From contig OU452221.1 of assembly GCA_911728455.2 (NCBI GenBank), positions 6,955,047 through 7,019,046 on the forward strand: a stretch of 64,000 bases of DNA. The letters run 5' to 3'. The notes under the pieces are model-generated. The model saw nothing but the letters and a program-made list of their open reading frames with translations. It was not told where the DNA came from and made no database searches. Made by a program: the position numbers and the translations under genes. Positions 24,701-38,700 of this stretch are shown one piece after another. Positions within the stretch are counted from its first letter, which is position 1; each line of letters opens with the position of its first letter. This DNA comes from Marthasterias glacialis. Lineage: Eukaryota; Echinodermata; Asteroidea; Forcipulatida; Asteriidae.

Positions 24701-27700
24701 ACGAGGCTGAGCTGTCCCGAGTTCTGACGCCGTCCGTAAGGAAATTTCAAATTTGGGGGTTGGGGACTTGAGAATACAGACCTTTATCATGCCGCCACCA
24801 TCTTGGTCATGTTCTCTGTATCCAATAACAGTAATAGATGCTCATATTCATTGTACTGAAAGGAACCAGACTATTTGCCCTTCCGGCCTCGGTTTGGTTT
24901 CATTGGTTTGAATGGGAGAAAATCAAGATGGCCGCACCATGATAAAGGTCAATTTTGTTGCACTGTGGATTTCTGCCATTTTTTGTAATCATAGTATGTG
25001 AAATTCTTGCACTTCTCTGAAATGATATCAATGTGGTGTGATGTCCAAAGGCCTTCTCACACGCGGCATTTTTGACAGGCAACTTGGAGGCAACCAACAG
25101 CACTGCCTGCAAAAGGAGCACTTTTGGTAGTACAACAGATATCTGTCTACACTGTCTTACTGTCCCCAAGACATTTATGTGGAAGTTGGCACGTGAACGT
25201 TTTTTTCTTCTTGAAGATGGCCAGGAACTGGTTGCCTGTAAATGGCCATGTGTAAGGGCCGTGTCACACATGGCAATTTACAGGCAACCAGTTCCAGGCA
25301 ACCTCGACGACAGTCCATATTTCAATTTTTCACATAATTTTTCTTGGCGATAATGAGACACTGTATATGAAAAATATCCCTAGTGCCACTGAAGAGTTTC
25401 TTTGTCATGCTACACAGTTGGTTGCCTCCAAGTTGCCTGTAAAAATTGCCACGTGTGACAAGGACTTTAAACGCTCTATTTGATGAGAAATACTTTCCTT
25501 ACAGGCCCTAATTAGAAAATTGTTTATTGGCCTCGGGTTTGGACCCTAGCAGAGTCTTTCTCCCTTTTAGCCTTTGAGAAAGACTCTGCTAGGGTCGAAA
25601 CGTGAGGCCATTAAAAATTTAATTGTGGTCCTTGTGGTTGGTAAGCAGTTTGCAACAGCTAATTTTATTTTGTTCAGGCCCTAATTAGGTGTAATTTAAA
25701 AGCTCTTCCTCTCATCTGTTTGAAGAGCAAATAAACCCAGTTTTGAGTTTGTTTTTACAGGAAGTGCCTGGTTTTGGCATGGAACGTTAAATACTTTTTT
25801 TTGGGTTTACTATTTTTGTGTTTGTGAGGCCACATTAACCATTAGCCAGTGGGTTTTTTTTATAACATGATTTTTTTCATCTTTTTCTAACATGTAGCTG
25901 GTGATGGTTGAGACCAGAGTGCGAGATGACAGCTCTTACATCAGCTGGACTGGATCGGGATTCCTGCGTATCACAGAGGGCGGTCAGATTCAGATCATCA
26001 TTGACAACGTCCCAGCATCAGGAGATTATGAAATAGTCTTACGTTATGAACCGTTGGTGAGTGTGAGCGATCAGTCTGTGCCAAGTTTGGGATATTGGGA
26101 GGGACAACTAGAAAGGGAACAACAAACTCTTAAGCCGGCAACCCAATGAAAATTCCAGGCGCTAGACATCGACCCTCCTGCTGATCGCCGGCTAATCTTA
26201 ACAGGAGTAAATTATATATTGAAGCAGTTTGTTTTGATTATACATGTATATTTATCTATAAGTAACTGCGTTGTTGAACTGATGAAAAAAGTTAAAAAGG
26301 AAACATTTTGGGTGATAGATCGATTGTGAGGCAATCTTTGTTGCTGACGGAATGATCAAACGTGTTAGGATCAATTTCGGCGCTTCTGACAAAAGTTCAC
26401 CACCCACTTGAATTTTTTTTTTCAACCTACTTTTGGGTAGCGACCCATAGTTGAATCCGAAAGATACATTGAATGCAGGGAGTGGGTTAGGGTCCTTGAG
26501 TTGGGATAATTGACAATAGTTGTTTGTCCTTGAGGTGAGATGTTAAACTGTGGGTCCTGTTTTACTTGGATTTAGGGTTCAATTTAACCTTTCACGCGCC
26601 GGTCCCAAATCCTCCAAAACTCCTGTTTAGGAAGTTAGTTGTCTGATGCTTTTTGTGGGATATCGTTCTGCAGGCCAAAACAACAAGTGCTTATCATTGG
26701 AACTGGCATACCAATCTTATCTTCAGTCCAAACTATTAGGGGTTGAGTTGCCATAGAGTGGAGTATTTTGGAGGATATGGGAGGGTCTTCAGCTAAAGGT
26801 GTTCAGGGGTTAGGGTTAAAAAACTTGAGAACACTCGCCATCTTCTTCCTCGACACAAAAGCACTTTTCGGTGAGACTGTTTTAAATTTCGATTGGAATC
26901 AGTTTTAGGCGAAGATGAGAGGCAGTGAATGTTGAATCTTTAACCTCAGTGTTGATCAAGGCTCAACTACGAGCACAGTATGTGTGGCTCATGGCGTTGC
27001 GATCTCTAAAAGCTGGTGCCTTGGTTTTGAATCATCCCTGTAGACCAACAGTATTATTATTTCGTCCCTCAAATTCACTTGTAACTGACATCAAACACAT
27101 ACTCTGTTCCATGCACACGTTTCCCCGATGACCATGCAGTGATTGCTCACCATGGGAATTCCCCATGCAGCTCCGCTCCCAGGGCTTCCTTTGACCGAGT
27201 TTGCACAACGACCATTTGTTGATTAGCAACCAATTTTAACTGGTACTCATGCTCAAAAACATTTGTTGTGTACCAGGCAATAGCAGCATCTAGTTGACAA
27301 ATGGTCGCTGTTCAAACTTGGGCATAACACGCTAGGAACGGTGGCAGCGACACCCGCGGGATTGAGTTGATTGACAATATGTGTCGCTCATGCTATTAAT
27401 CATGGATTGTACTTTACATCAGTGTCTTCCCGAGTCACCATGTATATCCATTTTGAAATATTACCCTGATTGTACTTTCTTGTAGGTTGCTGGAGCGTGG
27501 GAGGATGTGCGAGTTAGCCTGACCCGCCCAGGAGATATCCCCACCCAGAGCGTTTGCGGTAACACCATCCCACAGGATGACCTCTTGGCAACCAGTCTAC
27601 CCTCTGGAAACAGGTATGTGCATCAACCTCTCATCAGAATCTCTCTTCTGGCTTTTTTTTCTATAGACTATGCAAGTTTCACACTTACTCTAATCTGTGG

Positions 27701-30700
27701 GAATTATGGGCATTCAGATTGGCTGAAGGGTTTCATTCCCTGCCTTTCACTTCTGTGGACCCTGGTTTCAATTAGTGCTGGCGATATCAACAATTTTGAC
27801 AGGCGATATAATCGTCAGCTAATATCGCCGATATGACGATGTATCGGCAAAATTTAGAAAAATGAAAATACCTATTGTATGATTGGATAACAATGACTCA
27901 AACGACCGCGGAAAAAACAGTTATCGCTAATAGCCTAAATGACTGTATTAATGGATACAAACCATGAAATATAACCTTTAAAACATCCTTGATCGGTTTT
28001 GAAACCTCAGCTGTCGATGACTAGAGCACACTAGTTGAAATGTAGTCTTGGTCAAGACAGTGTTACATTTAGTATTACGGCGCGGCAGTGCCAGTGTAAT
28101 TTCCGCCAATAGAGGGCATACCCTCAACCACCAGCAATCAGTTTGTTGTTTCTGGAGTCGAGAGTCTGATAGCCGGTTTGTCGAAAATCAGGTTTTTGGA
28201 ATAGCGCCCTCTGTTGTTTGATTTGCGAAAGGGACGGTATGAGCGCGGCAGCGCGGTACCATACTGAGATCGCGGGTGGCGGGGATCGCGATGGTGAATA
28301 ATTAAAAATAGAGAATGGCCATCTGGTGCTTAGAGCCTACACCGCTACTCAAGTGACTTTTTACATGTTACACTCGAAAGAATACATGTACTTGATAAAT
28401 GCTAGTCCATCATGCAATGCATAAAATCCTTTAAAGTCCCAGCTCAACATTAGTAAAGTGTCTGTAAATGCTTTCATTCTTTGCACAAATCAAGATACAT
28501 GTAAAAAAAAACCTTGGTCTCCTTTAATGCCATCAGGCACCGTCTGCTCTCATCAACTTTCTGTCTGGAGAAAGGTAAAGTGTACACCATCGACGTGGAC
28601 TTCAACAGCTTCGGAGGGGGTGGAGGTGGAGGTGGAGGTCAGAATATTAACACAGACATCCTGCTGGACTCGGTAAGGTCATGATTTAGTGAAATTTAAG
28701 GGATTTTGTATTTAGTAAAAGCTTCATTCTGCGAACAAAAAATATGTCATGAAAAAATGTAACAAGTGCATCGAGGATAATATACAAATATTGGATGTAT
28801 ACGAGTACAATTTAGCAGAATATAATCATGTGATGAAATGGTGAAATCTGGAGTCCCGGTCATTTCACTGGTGTCCTTGAGCAAGATACTTAATCATAAT
28901 TGCTTCAGCCTTCGAGTGGGACATGCAGCCATAGGTCCGGTGTGTTGTGTAATGCATGTAAAAGCACCCAGTACACTTATCGTAAAGAGAAGGGCCTTGC
29001 CCTGGTGTTTCTGGCATGGTCTGGCAGCAATATGTGCCACCTCAACCTTGTATCCCCTTTCAAGGTGTTGTATTATGGCCGCTTCGTCTCATAAAATCAT
29101 TCGTAACAATATCCAGATTTGATCATTCGGCTCTAGGAGTGTCATTTATGACAGACGTGGCACATCTACTATTATTGTTATTAAAATCATTCTTTACAAG
29201 CTCCACCTGGGTCTGATTTCATGGCTGTGCTTACCGTGGGATTCTACTCTTTTAGGGCCCTGTAAAGCACATAATTCTATGGGCGATAAGCGCAGAAATC
29301 TGCGATAAGCAGAGCCATGAGATTGGGTCCTGTTTTGATCATCCGGCACCAGGGGTGGATTTCAGTCCTAACTTATGACAAATCCTATAAGTTAGGACTA
29401 GTTACTCGTCCTATGTCGAGATAAAACTAGTCCTAGCGCTTTGTGAAATCCATCCCAGGAGTGTCATTTATGACAGACATGGCACATAATAAATGTACAT
29501 AATTTTGTATTATTAATTTTTTTTTTAAATCATCTGTTATAAAAACTTTGAAACAATAAGTAACCATAGACTCATAGACTTTAAAATATTGTTGAGAAAA
29601 CTTAGCCCTATTTGGTATATTTACATTTTATGAATCCGTCTTTAGTGGCATTTTTACTCCACGTGAATGGAAAGTTCAATTTCGGTTTGTTTTTTCTGAT
29701 GGCTGGAGTCTCTTTGCTTTTGTGATCAAACTTGCAAAACCTCTGACTGTTTGTATATACTGTTGAATTTATCACCCCCATAGTTCGTATTGATTCCGCG
29801 CATCACCAACTTCAACATGTTCAGTGGGTCAGACAGCATCAAGCAGAACCGACGTGACCAGTGGGAGTATTATCGCTGCGGTGAGGCCCACGTCTCGGCC
29901 ATCCACGCTCCCCTCTCTGATATCTGCAGGGAGCTCATGTTCAGCATGTCAGCTCTGATGTTTGATGGTGCCGTGGGTAAGTGACTGATAAGGATACTTG
30001 AGGTGACAGGGTTGACGGGCAAGTTACTGAAACTAAAACAGCAAAATAAAAAACACAAACATTGTTACTTACTTTTATTTTTTTTAATTAAGTCCTTTAT
30101 ATTTTTGTCGTTGTTGTATGGTCAAAGCAAATAAGGAATGCAGTAGTTCATTTCCGGCTGTGAAGAAATATTGAAGGGCAAGTTACTAAAACTAAAACGG
30201 CAAAATACAAAATTTGAAAATTGTTGATTACTTTTTAACAAAAATTAACTGCTTTATATTTTTGTCTTTAAAGCATATCTCTTGCTGAAACAATTTTTGC
30301 CAGATTTCTAAAAATCCACGTTAAATTTTAAGGAGTGCTATTTTGTACACTCCTCAGACAAGTTCAAGTGCACAGGTACTTGCTCTCCGTAAAAAATGAA
30401 GGTTTGGGTCTTGTCTTGCAACGTCTCCATACTTAAGAGTGTTTCCTTTCTGTTCATTTCCTTCTGATAGATTGTGAATGTGATCCCATCGGCTCCAAGA
30501 GTTCAATCTGTGATGAGTTTGGCGGGCAGTGTGAATGCCGGCCAAATATCATCGGTCGTCGTTGTGACCAGTGTGCACCAGGAACGTTTGGCTTTGGACC
30601 CAGTGGATGCTCCTGTAAGTTTCAAGGCTATCCTTCCCACTTGAAGCCATTGAGAGGCATTTTTTTGTGTAATCCCCGATTATAGACCTTTGTCCTTTTG

Positions 30701-32688
30701 TTCCAAGAAGGGGATTACAAAGTATTGAGAGGCTTCCACCATTGTTCATTCATTGTGTTCTGGCTCAATGGAGGTAAGTCAGAGTGAGCCGGCAATCAAG
30801 CCATGGTTCCGTGTTTAGTACCACTCCTGTGCCGTAGGTAATGGCCGATGTTCTGCAATTCACACTGTGTGAATTTGACATTTTCTCGGTCGAGCAATCC
30901 AACAAAGAGAATCTTTGTTCTCCTGGCATTGTCAAGTCAGGGATTCTCTGTGCCAGCGGTACTCTCAAAGAAAAATGATTCTGGCAATTCCAGGGGGACG
31001 GGACAAAAAAACGAATCCCGGTGGCAACTGGTTAAACCCATATGTGCCTAACTACAGGATGTCTCGTAGACCGCTTAAACGCTGTAAAGGCCGACATATG
31101 GGGAAACCTGTATACAAACAATAAGTCTTTGTCTTTCTTTATGCTACTAGTGATATGAGGCAGGAAACACTACAAAATATACATCACATTAAAGAGAACT
31201 ATGTACTCTTTCCAACAGTCTACAGTTTGTTGGGGATACGTTTGTCTGCAAGGCAGTAAATAGTGTTTATTGTAATGCAGCAATAAGTGATACATGGGCT
31301 TAGGCAGAAATAGTGTTTATGTAATGTGACCAGTTAGGTGGATATGGGTTTAGATGTTATGAATACTACTTATGTACAAGTAAGGTTTGCGATGACAACA
31401 TGTGGTAATCTTTCTTGAGGAGTGTTCTGAATCTGAATTATATAGTCAGCGAAGCATCATAATGGCAACATTACACCAACTATCTTAACCCTACTAACTC
31501 CCTCGAGTGATTTACTAGGATCCTTCCTCACGCTAACAAAATCCAACACCATTCACTAACTCAACACCCAAACTGTGGTACTCTGATTATGGTGGTATGC
31601 CCCGAACCCATGTAAAGCATGATCAGTTTACTCATGCAGTCCCTAGTCCAACAAAATCCAACAAAACCTGCTGTTAGAGTTTGATGGAATAGGGACTGTT
31701 TGGGTTAAAGAAGACAATGAAGAGATGTCAGTTTGAGACTTGGGAGGAAAAACCCAGATAAGGGAAAACCCACTCAGTCAGGGTCCAATTTTATGGGGCT
31801 TGTTACCAAAGAATTCAGCGCTTAAGGCACCCTGTAGAGCGGTACTTACATGGGCCGTGGCAGGGCATAAGCGCAGAATTTCGCGGTAAGCAGAGCCATG
31901 AAATTGGGCCCTGGTATGGACTGAAAACCCAATCCTCATGCAAGGCTCCAGTTTGGGAATCGAACCGGGTTCCCAGTTGAAAAGCAGGGGGGAAAAAAAA
32001 ACACTGAGCAAACCTGAAATTCTTGGCTCTGAAAAGAGCTGGTTTGTTACTCAAGGTCTCGACCGATGTGCTCTGGTTGTCCTTGAGAGAATACCACATG
32101 ATTATTTGCACGTGTTCTCACGTTTCTATTTTTGCCCCTTGACAACCTACCCTGCAGCATGTGAGTGTGATCCACGCGGCTCTCTCGACGGCTTCTGTGA
32201 CCCTATAAACGGACAGTGTTCCTGCATCCCTAATACCTACGGCCGAGCCTGTGATCTTTGCGCACCAGGCTTCTGGAACTTCCCCAACTGCATTCGCTGC
32301 CAGTGCAACTACCATGCCCCGACGTGTGACAGCAGGACGGGAGAGTGTATCGAGTGCCAAGACTTCACGATGGGACCTAACTGCGAAAGGTAAGAGTGTG
32401 GGTTCGAATCCCGGTCGCGGCACTTGCGTCCTTGAGCAAGATATTTTACCATAATTGCTTTGTCCTTCGGATGGGACATTAAGCCATAGGTCCCGTGTAC
32501 TAGAATGGGTAGTGCACGTCAAAGAACCCAGAACACTTATTGTGGAAGAGTAGGGGTTTACCCCGGTGTTTCTGGTTAACATGGCAAGCATCCTTATCTA
32601 CAGGTTTCCTCAGGCTTGAGAGCTACAGTGATTAAGTTCGCTTATGAGGCATTCTTGGTTTCATTAGCAGAAATATATAATAACAGTA

Positions 32689-32719
<31 letters not shown>

Positions 32720-35700
32720 GATTAGAATATTATTTGTGTTTACCCATACACCGATGTTTATGACTGATTATGATAGTTGTGAACATTTTGGACGACAAAA
32801 GCCAAAAACTTGAATAATTTCACACATAATCGATTACAGAGATGAAACCCAGTCACCCTAAGTCTTGGATATCTGTCTTCTACCAGGTGCCTGAAAACTT
32901 ATTAAACACAGGCTGGTGATAAACTTGGTCTCCAATGTTGACCAAGTTCTGTGTGTTTTGATCTCTTAACCCAAGCCCCAATGCAACCCAGCAGTTGTGT
33001 GCAATTCTGTTGCACTGCCAGAGTTGTCAAGCTTTTACCGTGGTCAAGGCTCCTCGTTCTGATAATCTTTTTATATCAAGTGTTACACTATTATTACTCC
33101 TGTTTATTGGGGCCTAAGCATTCCTGAAACCATCTCAACTCCTTAGGAGTAGTATGCAGCATCGGCAGCCAAGTGAGTGCACAGGTTGCTAATTTATCAC
33201 ATTGACAATTGCCACCCTCGTAGGTACCCGTTTACTCCTAGGTGATGAGATGCAATTACGGTTAAGCGTCTTACTCAAGGACGCGAGTGTTATGATTGGG
33301 ATTCAAACGGGCCACACACCGATCACTTTGTCACCGGAACTTGAGTTTGATGTGCTGGACCGCACGGCCGTGACATAATAATAATGGTTTTTTGAACCCA
33401 AAACATGGGGTCTGATTCTCTGGTCTGAATTTCCACTTGTAGGTGTCGTGATGGATTCTACGGTGAACCCACAATTGGAGCCAATCTTCCCTGTCAGCCT
33501 TGTATGTGTCCGGGAGGGGAAGGGAGCGGCCATCAGTTTGCTGATACCTGTTATATTGATCAGAGCATCCAGACGGTTGTGTGTATCTGCGAAGAGGGCT
33601 ATACTGGTAAGTGCATACTGAACAAACGGATTATACATGGCGCTGCAAGCCAATAGGAGGCACTTCTTGCCCAAACTCAAAACTGGGTTTATTTACTCAT
33701 CATATAGATGATGATAAGGGCTTTCAAGTAACATCAGGTCCTCTTAGTTGTGACATCATATCCGATTGATATAATGCCTGATGTTTAGGTTGACTTTACA
33801 TGGAATGCCATGCACTATTTCCAAAGAGTGGCTGTTTTTGGCATGGGGTGTAGTGTATAATGTAATAAAAACGCCTCGGTCTTTCCCAGCAAGCCATATT
33901 GAGAGGCAGGTCACTTTTTACCTGTTCTCTGAAACGGGCGGTTTTACATGTGTAATTTGTCTATTTGAGAAACATCACACATTTACAAAAATATCTGTGA
34001 ACACATGCCTCGTTGCCTCGCCCAAATTCCAGACAAGACACGTTGCACAAAATCCTGAAAAGTCTTCTTTTTTTTAACCATTAAAATTTTTCTGGATTTT
34101 TCATTTTTACCTACTCTCATCCCTGTTCATTCTTGTAAGGGCGAGATGTTTTTTCCTAAGTAAAGGGCCCCTCTCTGAGGGAATTTTGAACTTCTGCTAG
34201 ACCATTTTAAGGCAACGACCAGGGGCATGAAGGCGATTGCCGCCATGAAGATTCAGACCTGCCCACTTCCGAACACACTTGTGTGTTCGTCCGTTGCCAA
34301 GACGTCGCTACCGTTGCAATTCAATTTTTTTTGTGGACATCTCTCGCAGGTATTCGCTGTGACCAGTGCGACAACAACTACTTTGGCTCTCCCTCGGTAC
34401 CCGGCGGCAGATGTAGCCAGTGTAACTGCAACGGTAACACCGACCCCCTGACTCCCGGTAACTGTGACGCGACCACCGGGGAGTGCATACTGTGTCTCTA
34501 CGACACTGCTGGATTCAGCTGTGACGAGTGTGCGCCTAACTTCTATGGGGACGCTCTCCTTAAGAATTGCAGATGTAAGCTGTTTGTTGGTTTCCTTTGA
34601 CTGGATTTGTGGAGGATAAAGAGACTTTTTTGAAGACTGGTTCCTAACGAGAAGTTTCTTAATTTTATACTTTTTTCAATTTGTGATGAGTTAATAAGGA
34701 GGTTCATGAGCTTATCCAATTAGCCAAGTTGGCACAAGGACCAATTGTCGACTAGTGGCTGATATTAACTTGTACTCAACGCTCAAAAACATGTGATGAG
34801 TACCAGGCAACATCGACATCTAGTCGACAAATGGTCCTTGTGCGAACTTTGCCATTGTTTTAACTTAAAAACCCTCCGATACACTGGTACCACAGACTGC
34901 CTCAAAGTATCCTACCTTCCAGGCTAGCACTGGGTGCATGGGTTTCTTCTGTTTGTACAGCTGGTATTATCAGGAAACCCCATGGCTTGTGTACTGTGGA
35001 CTTAGTCTCCACAATCTCTTGTGGAATTTTGTGGCAAGAGCCAGTTGGGTAGGAGAGTGCATCGATAGAAATAGGGTAATGTAAATATAGTCATTACAGC
35101 CAAATTAAGAATATTATTTTGGTTTTACTTGTACATCGGTGTGAGGTAAGCACTGTATCCTCAGTGATTTCCGAGTCCTCGCATTAACATACAAAAGCTT
35201 TTTTCCCTCCATAATTTAAACATTTGTTTTCCTGATAACCCAAATACCTTTCTGAGATTAATACCAATGTAAGCTGGACAAACTAGAAATTGTTGCATTC
35301 ATAACATTTGACTGGCTCTGGTGGTTGCCTACAGCACATGTAACAGTATTTCACATTTACTGTTTTAGTTCGGATTTTCTTGTGCTCAAAGGTGATTAAA
35401 ATGATAATGATGCAATTCATTGTAGGCCGTGTCCAGATCAAGCAACTTTGGCTAATGCCATGGCCATTGGCTGCAGCAATAGCGTTCAAAAATATGCTTT
35501 TGAGCTAACTGGCCATAGCCACTGATGAAGCCATCAATTGGTAAACGCCCACTCGTTGTACATGAGTAACTCTTTCTACTTACATGTCACATCCGTTCAA
35601 GGAGGTTAGGAAGTTCCCCAGAACCAGAACGAGTGTTCTGCAATACATTTAACAAAATCATTACTCTCTTCTTGCTCAGCTTGCCAGTGTAACATCCTCG

Positions 35701-38700
35701 GAACCGACCTGAGCGTCTGCGACTTGAACAACAACTGCGGCATCTGCGACCGGGTGACCGGCGAGTGCCCGTGCCACCCCAACGTGCTCGGCCGGACCTG
35801 CGACCAGTGCGCCCCTGATCATTGGAAGCTGGCCAGCGGGGCTGGATGTGAGGCGTGTGACTGCTGTGTATATGGATCTCTCCGCTCGCAGTGCAATGAG
35901 GTCAGGATAATCATCACTGTGCTGTGTTGGATTTCACAAAGACTCAGGCCTGGGATTTCAGCCTTGAGACGGGGCGAGGCCGTTTGTCATTTTCATTTTG
36001 CAAAGGGCACTTCCATTGGAAACTCAATTGGAAACTAGTAAAGGGGCACCAAGGCCAATACGGGGCAAGATCTCCATGTAACTCTAGGCCAGAGTGTTTT
36101 CATGGTTTCGGGGTGTGGGTTTTATTTCCATTCACTAATTTGTTTGTTGACGGCATGGTTCAGTTAAGTGTTCTTTATGTTCATATACAATACAATACAA
36201 TACAAAAAAGCATTTATAATGCGCCATTCCCGGGAGGCTCAAGGCACTGACAAAGGTAGCAAAAATGAAAACAAAGCAAGTAAACAACAACACAGCAAAA
36301 GCAAATTTTTTACAAACATTAATGAATAAACAAGTAAGTCTTGAGAGCCTTTTTGAAGGAATGTATTGAACCGGATTGTCTGATATTGATAGGAAGTGTG
36401 TTCCATAGCTTGGACGCAGAAACGGTAAATGTTCTGTTGCCAGCTTGATCTCTAGTGATGGGATATTGAAGGTGGAGATGGTCAGTTGTAGATCTTAAAT
36501 TTCTATTGGGAATGTACAATTTTAAACAATTAACCAAATACTTTGACGCAAGACCGCTGAGAGATTTATATACATAAAGAAGTAACTTAAAAAGATATTC
36601 CATGGTGGAATGGGAGCCAATGGAGTATTTGAAGGAGTGGTACAGAGTCGTGATTTCTATTTACACTACATATGAGACGAGCAGCCCAGTTTTGTAGACG
36701 CTGCAAACGGGTTATACATATTTACATGTAAAGAAAACAAATACATTTCCTGTTCTTAACTTCTCCTTCTTATTGATTTTGGTTGTTAGTTCACTGGGCA
36801 GTGTGAATGCAGATCTGGATTTGGTGGCCGCACCTGCTGTGAATGTGAAAGCCTCTTCTATGGAGATCCCCTGGTGGGATGTGAACGTAAGACCAAATGT
36901 TTTTTTAATATTGTATTTTGCGAAAAACGGATTTCAAATAAAAAAACAAAGAGAAATCCCATGTCTATTTTTTGGGCTCATTAGATGCTAGTAGATTAGC
37001 GCTGTTTGATAAACCTGGTTTTGATAGCAGTCAAACTTGCATTTATTTATACTGTACCTCTTCAACTATGTCACGACCTCTCACCCTTTCCTAATTTAAA
37101 TATCTGTACCCAGGATGCCAGTGTGATCCCCAGGGATCGGAGTCCATGCAGTGCAACAACGACGGGACATGTAACTGCCGCCCTGGCGTGACGGGAAGGA
37201 ACTGTGACTCTTGCGCGTACGGTACAACGGGGGAGGTGCCCAACTGTGAACCGTGTGGGGAGTGCTTCGATGACTGGGATGCTATCATTGATGACCTCAG
37301 GGGTATGACCTCCTCTCTTGCTCTGTTTTTCTGTCTGCTTGGACCTCTTACTTAAGAAATAACAAGTCAGTCAGTGACCATTAAAAAGTACATATATGAC
37401 ACTCCATGCCAAAAGCAGGCAAATCCTGCCAAAACTCAAAGCTAGGTTGATTTGCTCATCGAATAGATGAGAGTAAGAGTTGTCAAATAACACCTTATTA
37501 GCGCTTATAAGGTAAGCGTTTCTTCTCATGTAAAATATTTAGGAAACCACATCACAGTGATAAACATGGCTGATGTTTTGAATATCTTCACTTAAAATGC
37601 CTTCTCGCCATTTCTGAGAAGTACCTGACTTTTAGTGTGGGGTATTACACAGTTCATGTGCATCCGGCTCTAAAGGAAAATGATAACAATCCATTTGTTA
37701 AAATTTGATGAATCAAAATGAAATTTTTTGGTCTGTGGTTTCTGTTTCCAGATCAGACAGAAGCACTGATCGGCCGCGCTAATAACATCACCATCATCGT
37801 ACCACCCGGAGTTTATGATGAGGAGTTTGAACGGATCGAGAGGAAACTGCGCGAGGTGCAGTCTCTGTTGACTGGTCCAAGCGTGACCATGAACGATCTG
37901 GCCATCCTGAGAGGAGATCTGGACCAAATACGGTAAGCAAATTTTTTTCTGGTTGGGTGCACATTTTGATTATGCGAGACTGGGATAAACGTAGAGAAGT
38001 GTAGAGTGTTTAGCTCAACGGTCTTGTACACTGGGCTAAAATTGTGCTGTTGTTTAATAGAGGGTGGGTTCGGGTCCCAGGCATGACACTTGTGTCCTTG
38101 AGCAAGACAAGTTTTTTTTTGCAGTGCTGATTTGGACAGCTATGACCGGAAACTTGACATCGTGGACAGAGACCTTCAAGACACCCAGGTTGAAAACTTC
38201 CAAGCAAACCGAGAATTGGATCGCCTCCAACGTGAGAGCCAGGCATTAGAAGAAGAGGCTGAAAGGCTGAAGAATGAGATAGTCATTGTAGAGTCGTCCA
38301 ACGTGGAAGGTGAGTCGACCATCCTTGGATGTCAGATGTCATTTAACTACTTGTCACCGGATGACTTGTAAACTCGTAAAATTTCCGGGGACACGGTTGC
38401 GGAGGGCTTGTAAATATATTTTTTAAATGGCCATGGGATGCTGCTGGTTGACATGATAACACACCCTGGTACATTTTTATGGTAGAAGATCAACATTGGG
38501 TGACTTGTTAACACCCCCAAACAATCCATTGTGCAGTGCACTCCAAGGGGTTGAGCTTCATTTTCCTCTATACAAATAGGGACAAAAGGTGCTGGAATTT
38601 ATGCTTGAAATCTCCCTTTCTGCTAGGGAATGGTTGTGTAATCCAAAATTCCGGACCTTTGTCCTTTTGTCTGGCATACAAGGATTACGAGAGATAGGCT

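Larger units (their letters stand above)
24736..25897 (+). other. Intron 7 (1.16 kb), almost entirely inverted-repeat elements
   Basis: Phase 0. The elements at 24779-24950, 25047-25472 and 25530-25607 are listed separately. 25680-25897 is AT-rich with nothing recognised. Confidence 0.75.

Noticed and set aside
36319-36603. Host gene on the minus strand
   Set aside because: The motifs are those of the C-terminus of LINE reverse transcriptase, the frame is broken near 36604, and a simple-repeat tail follows.
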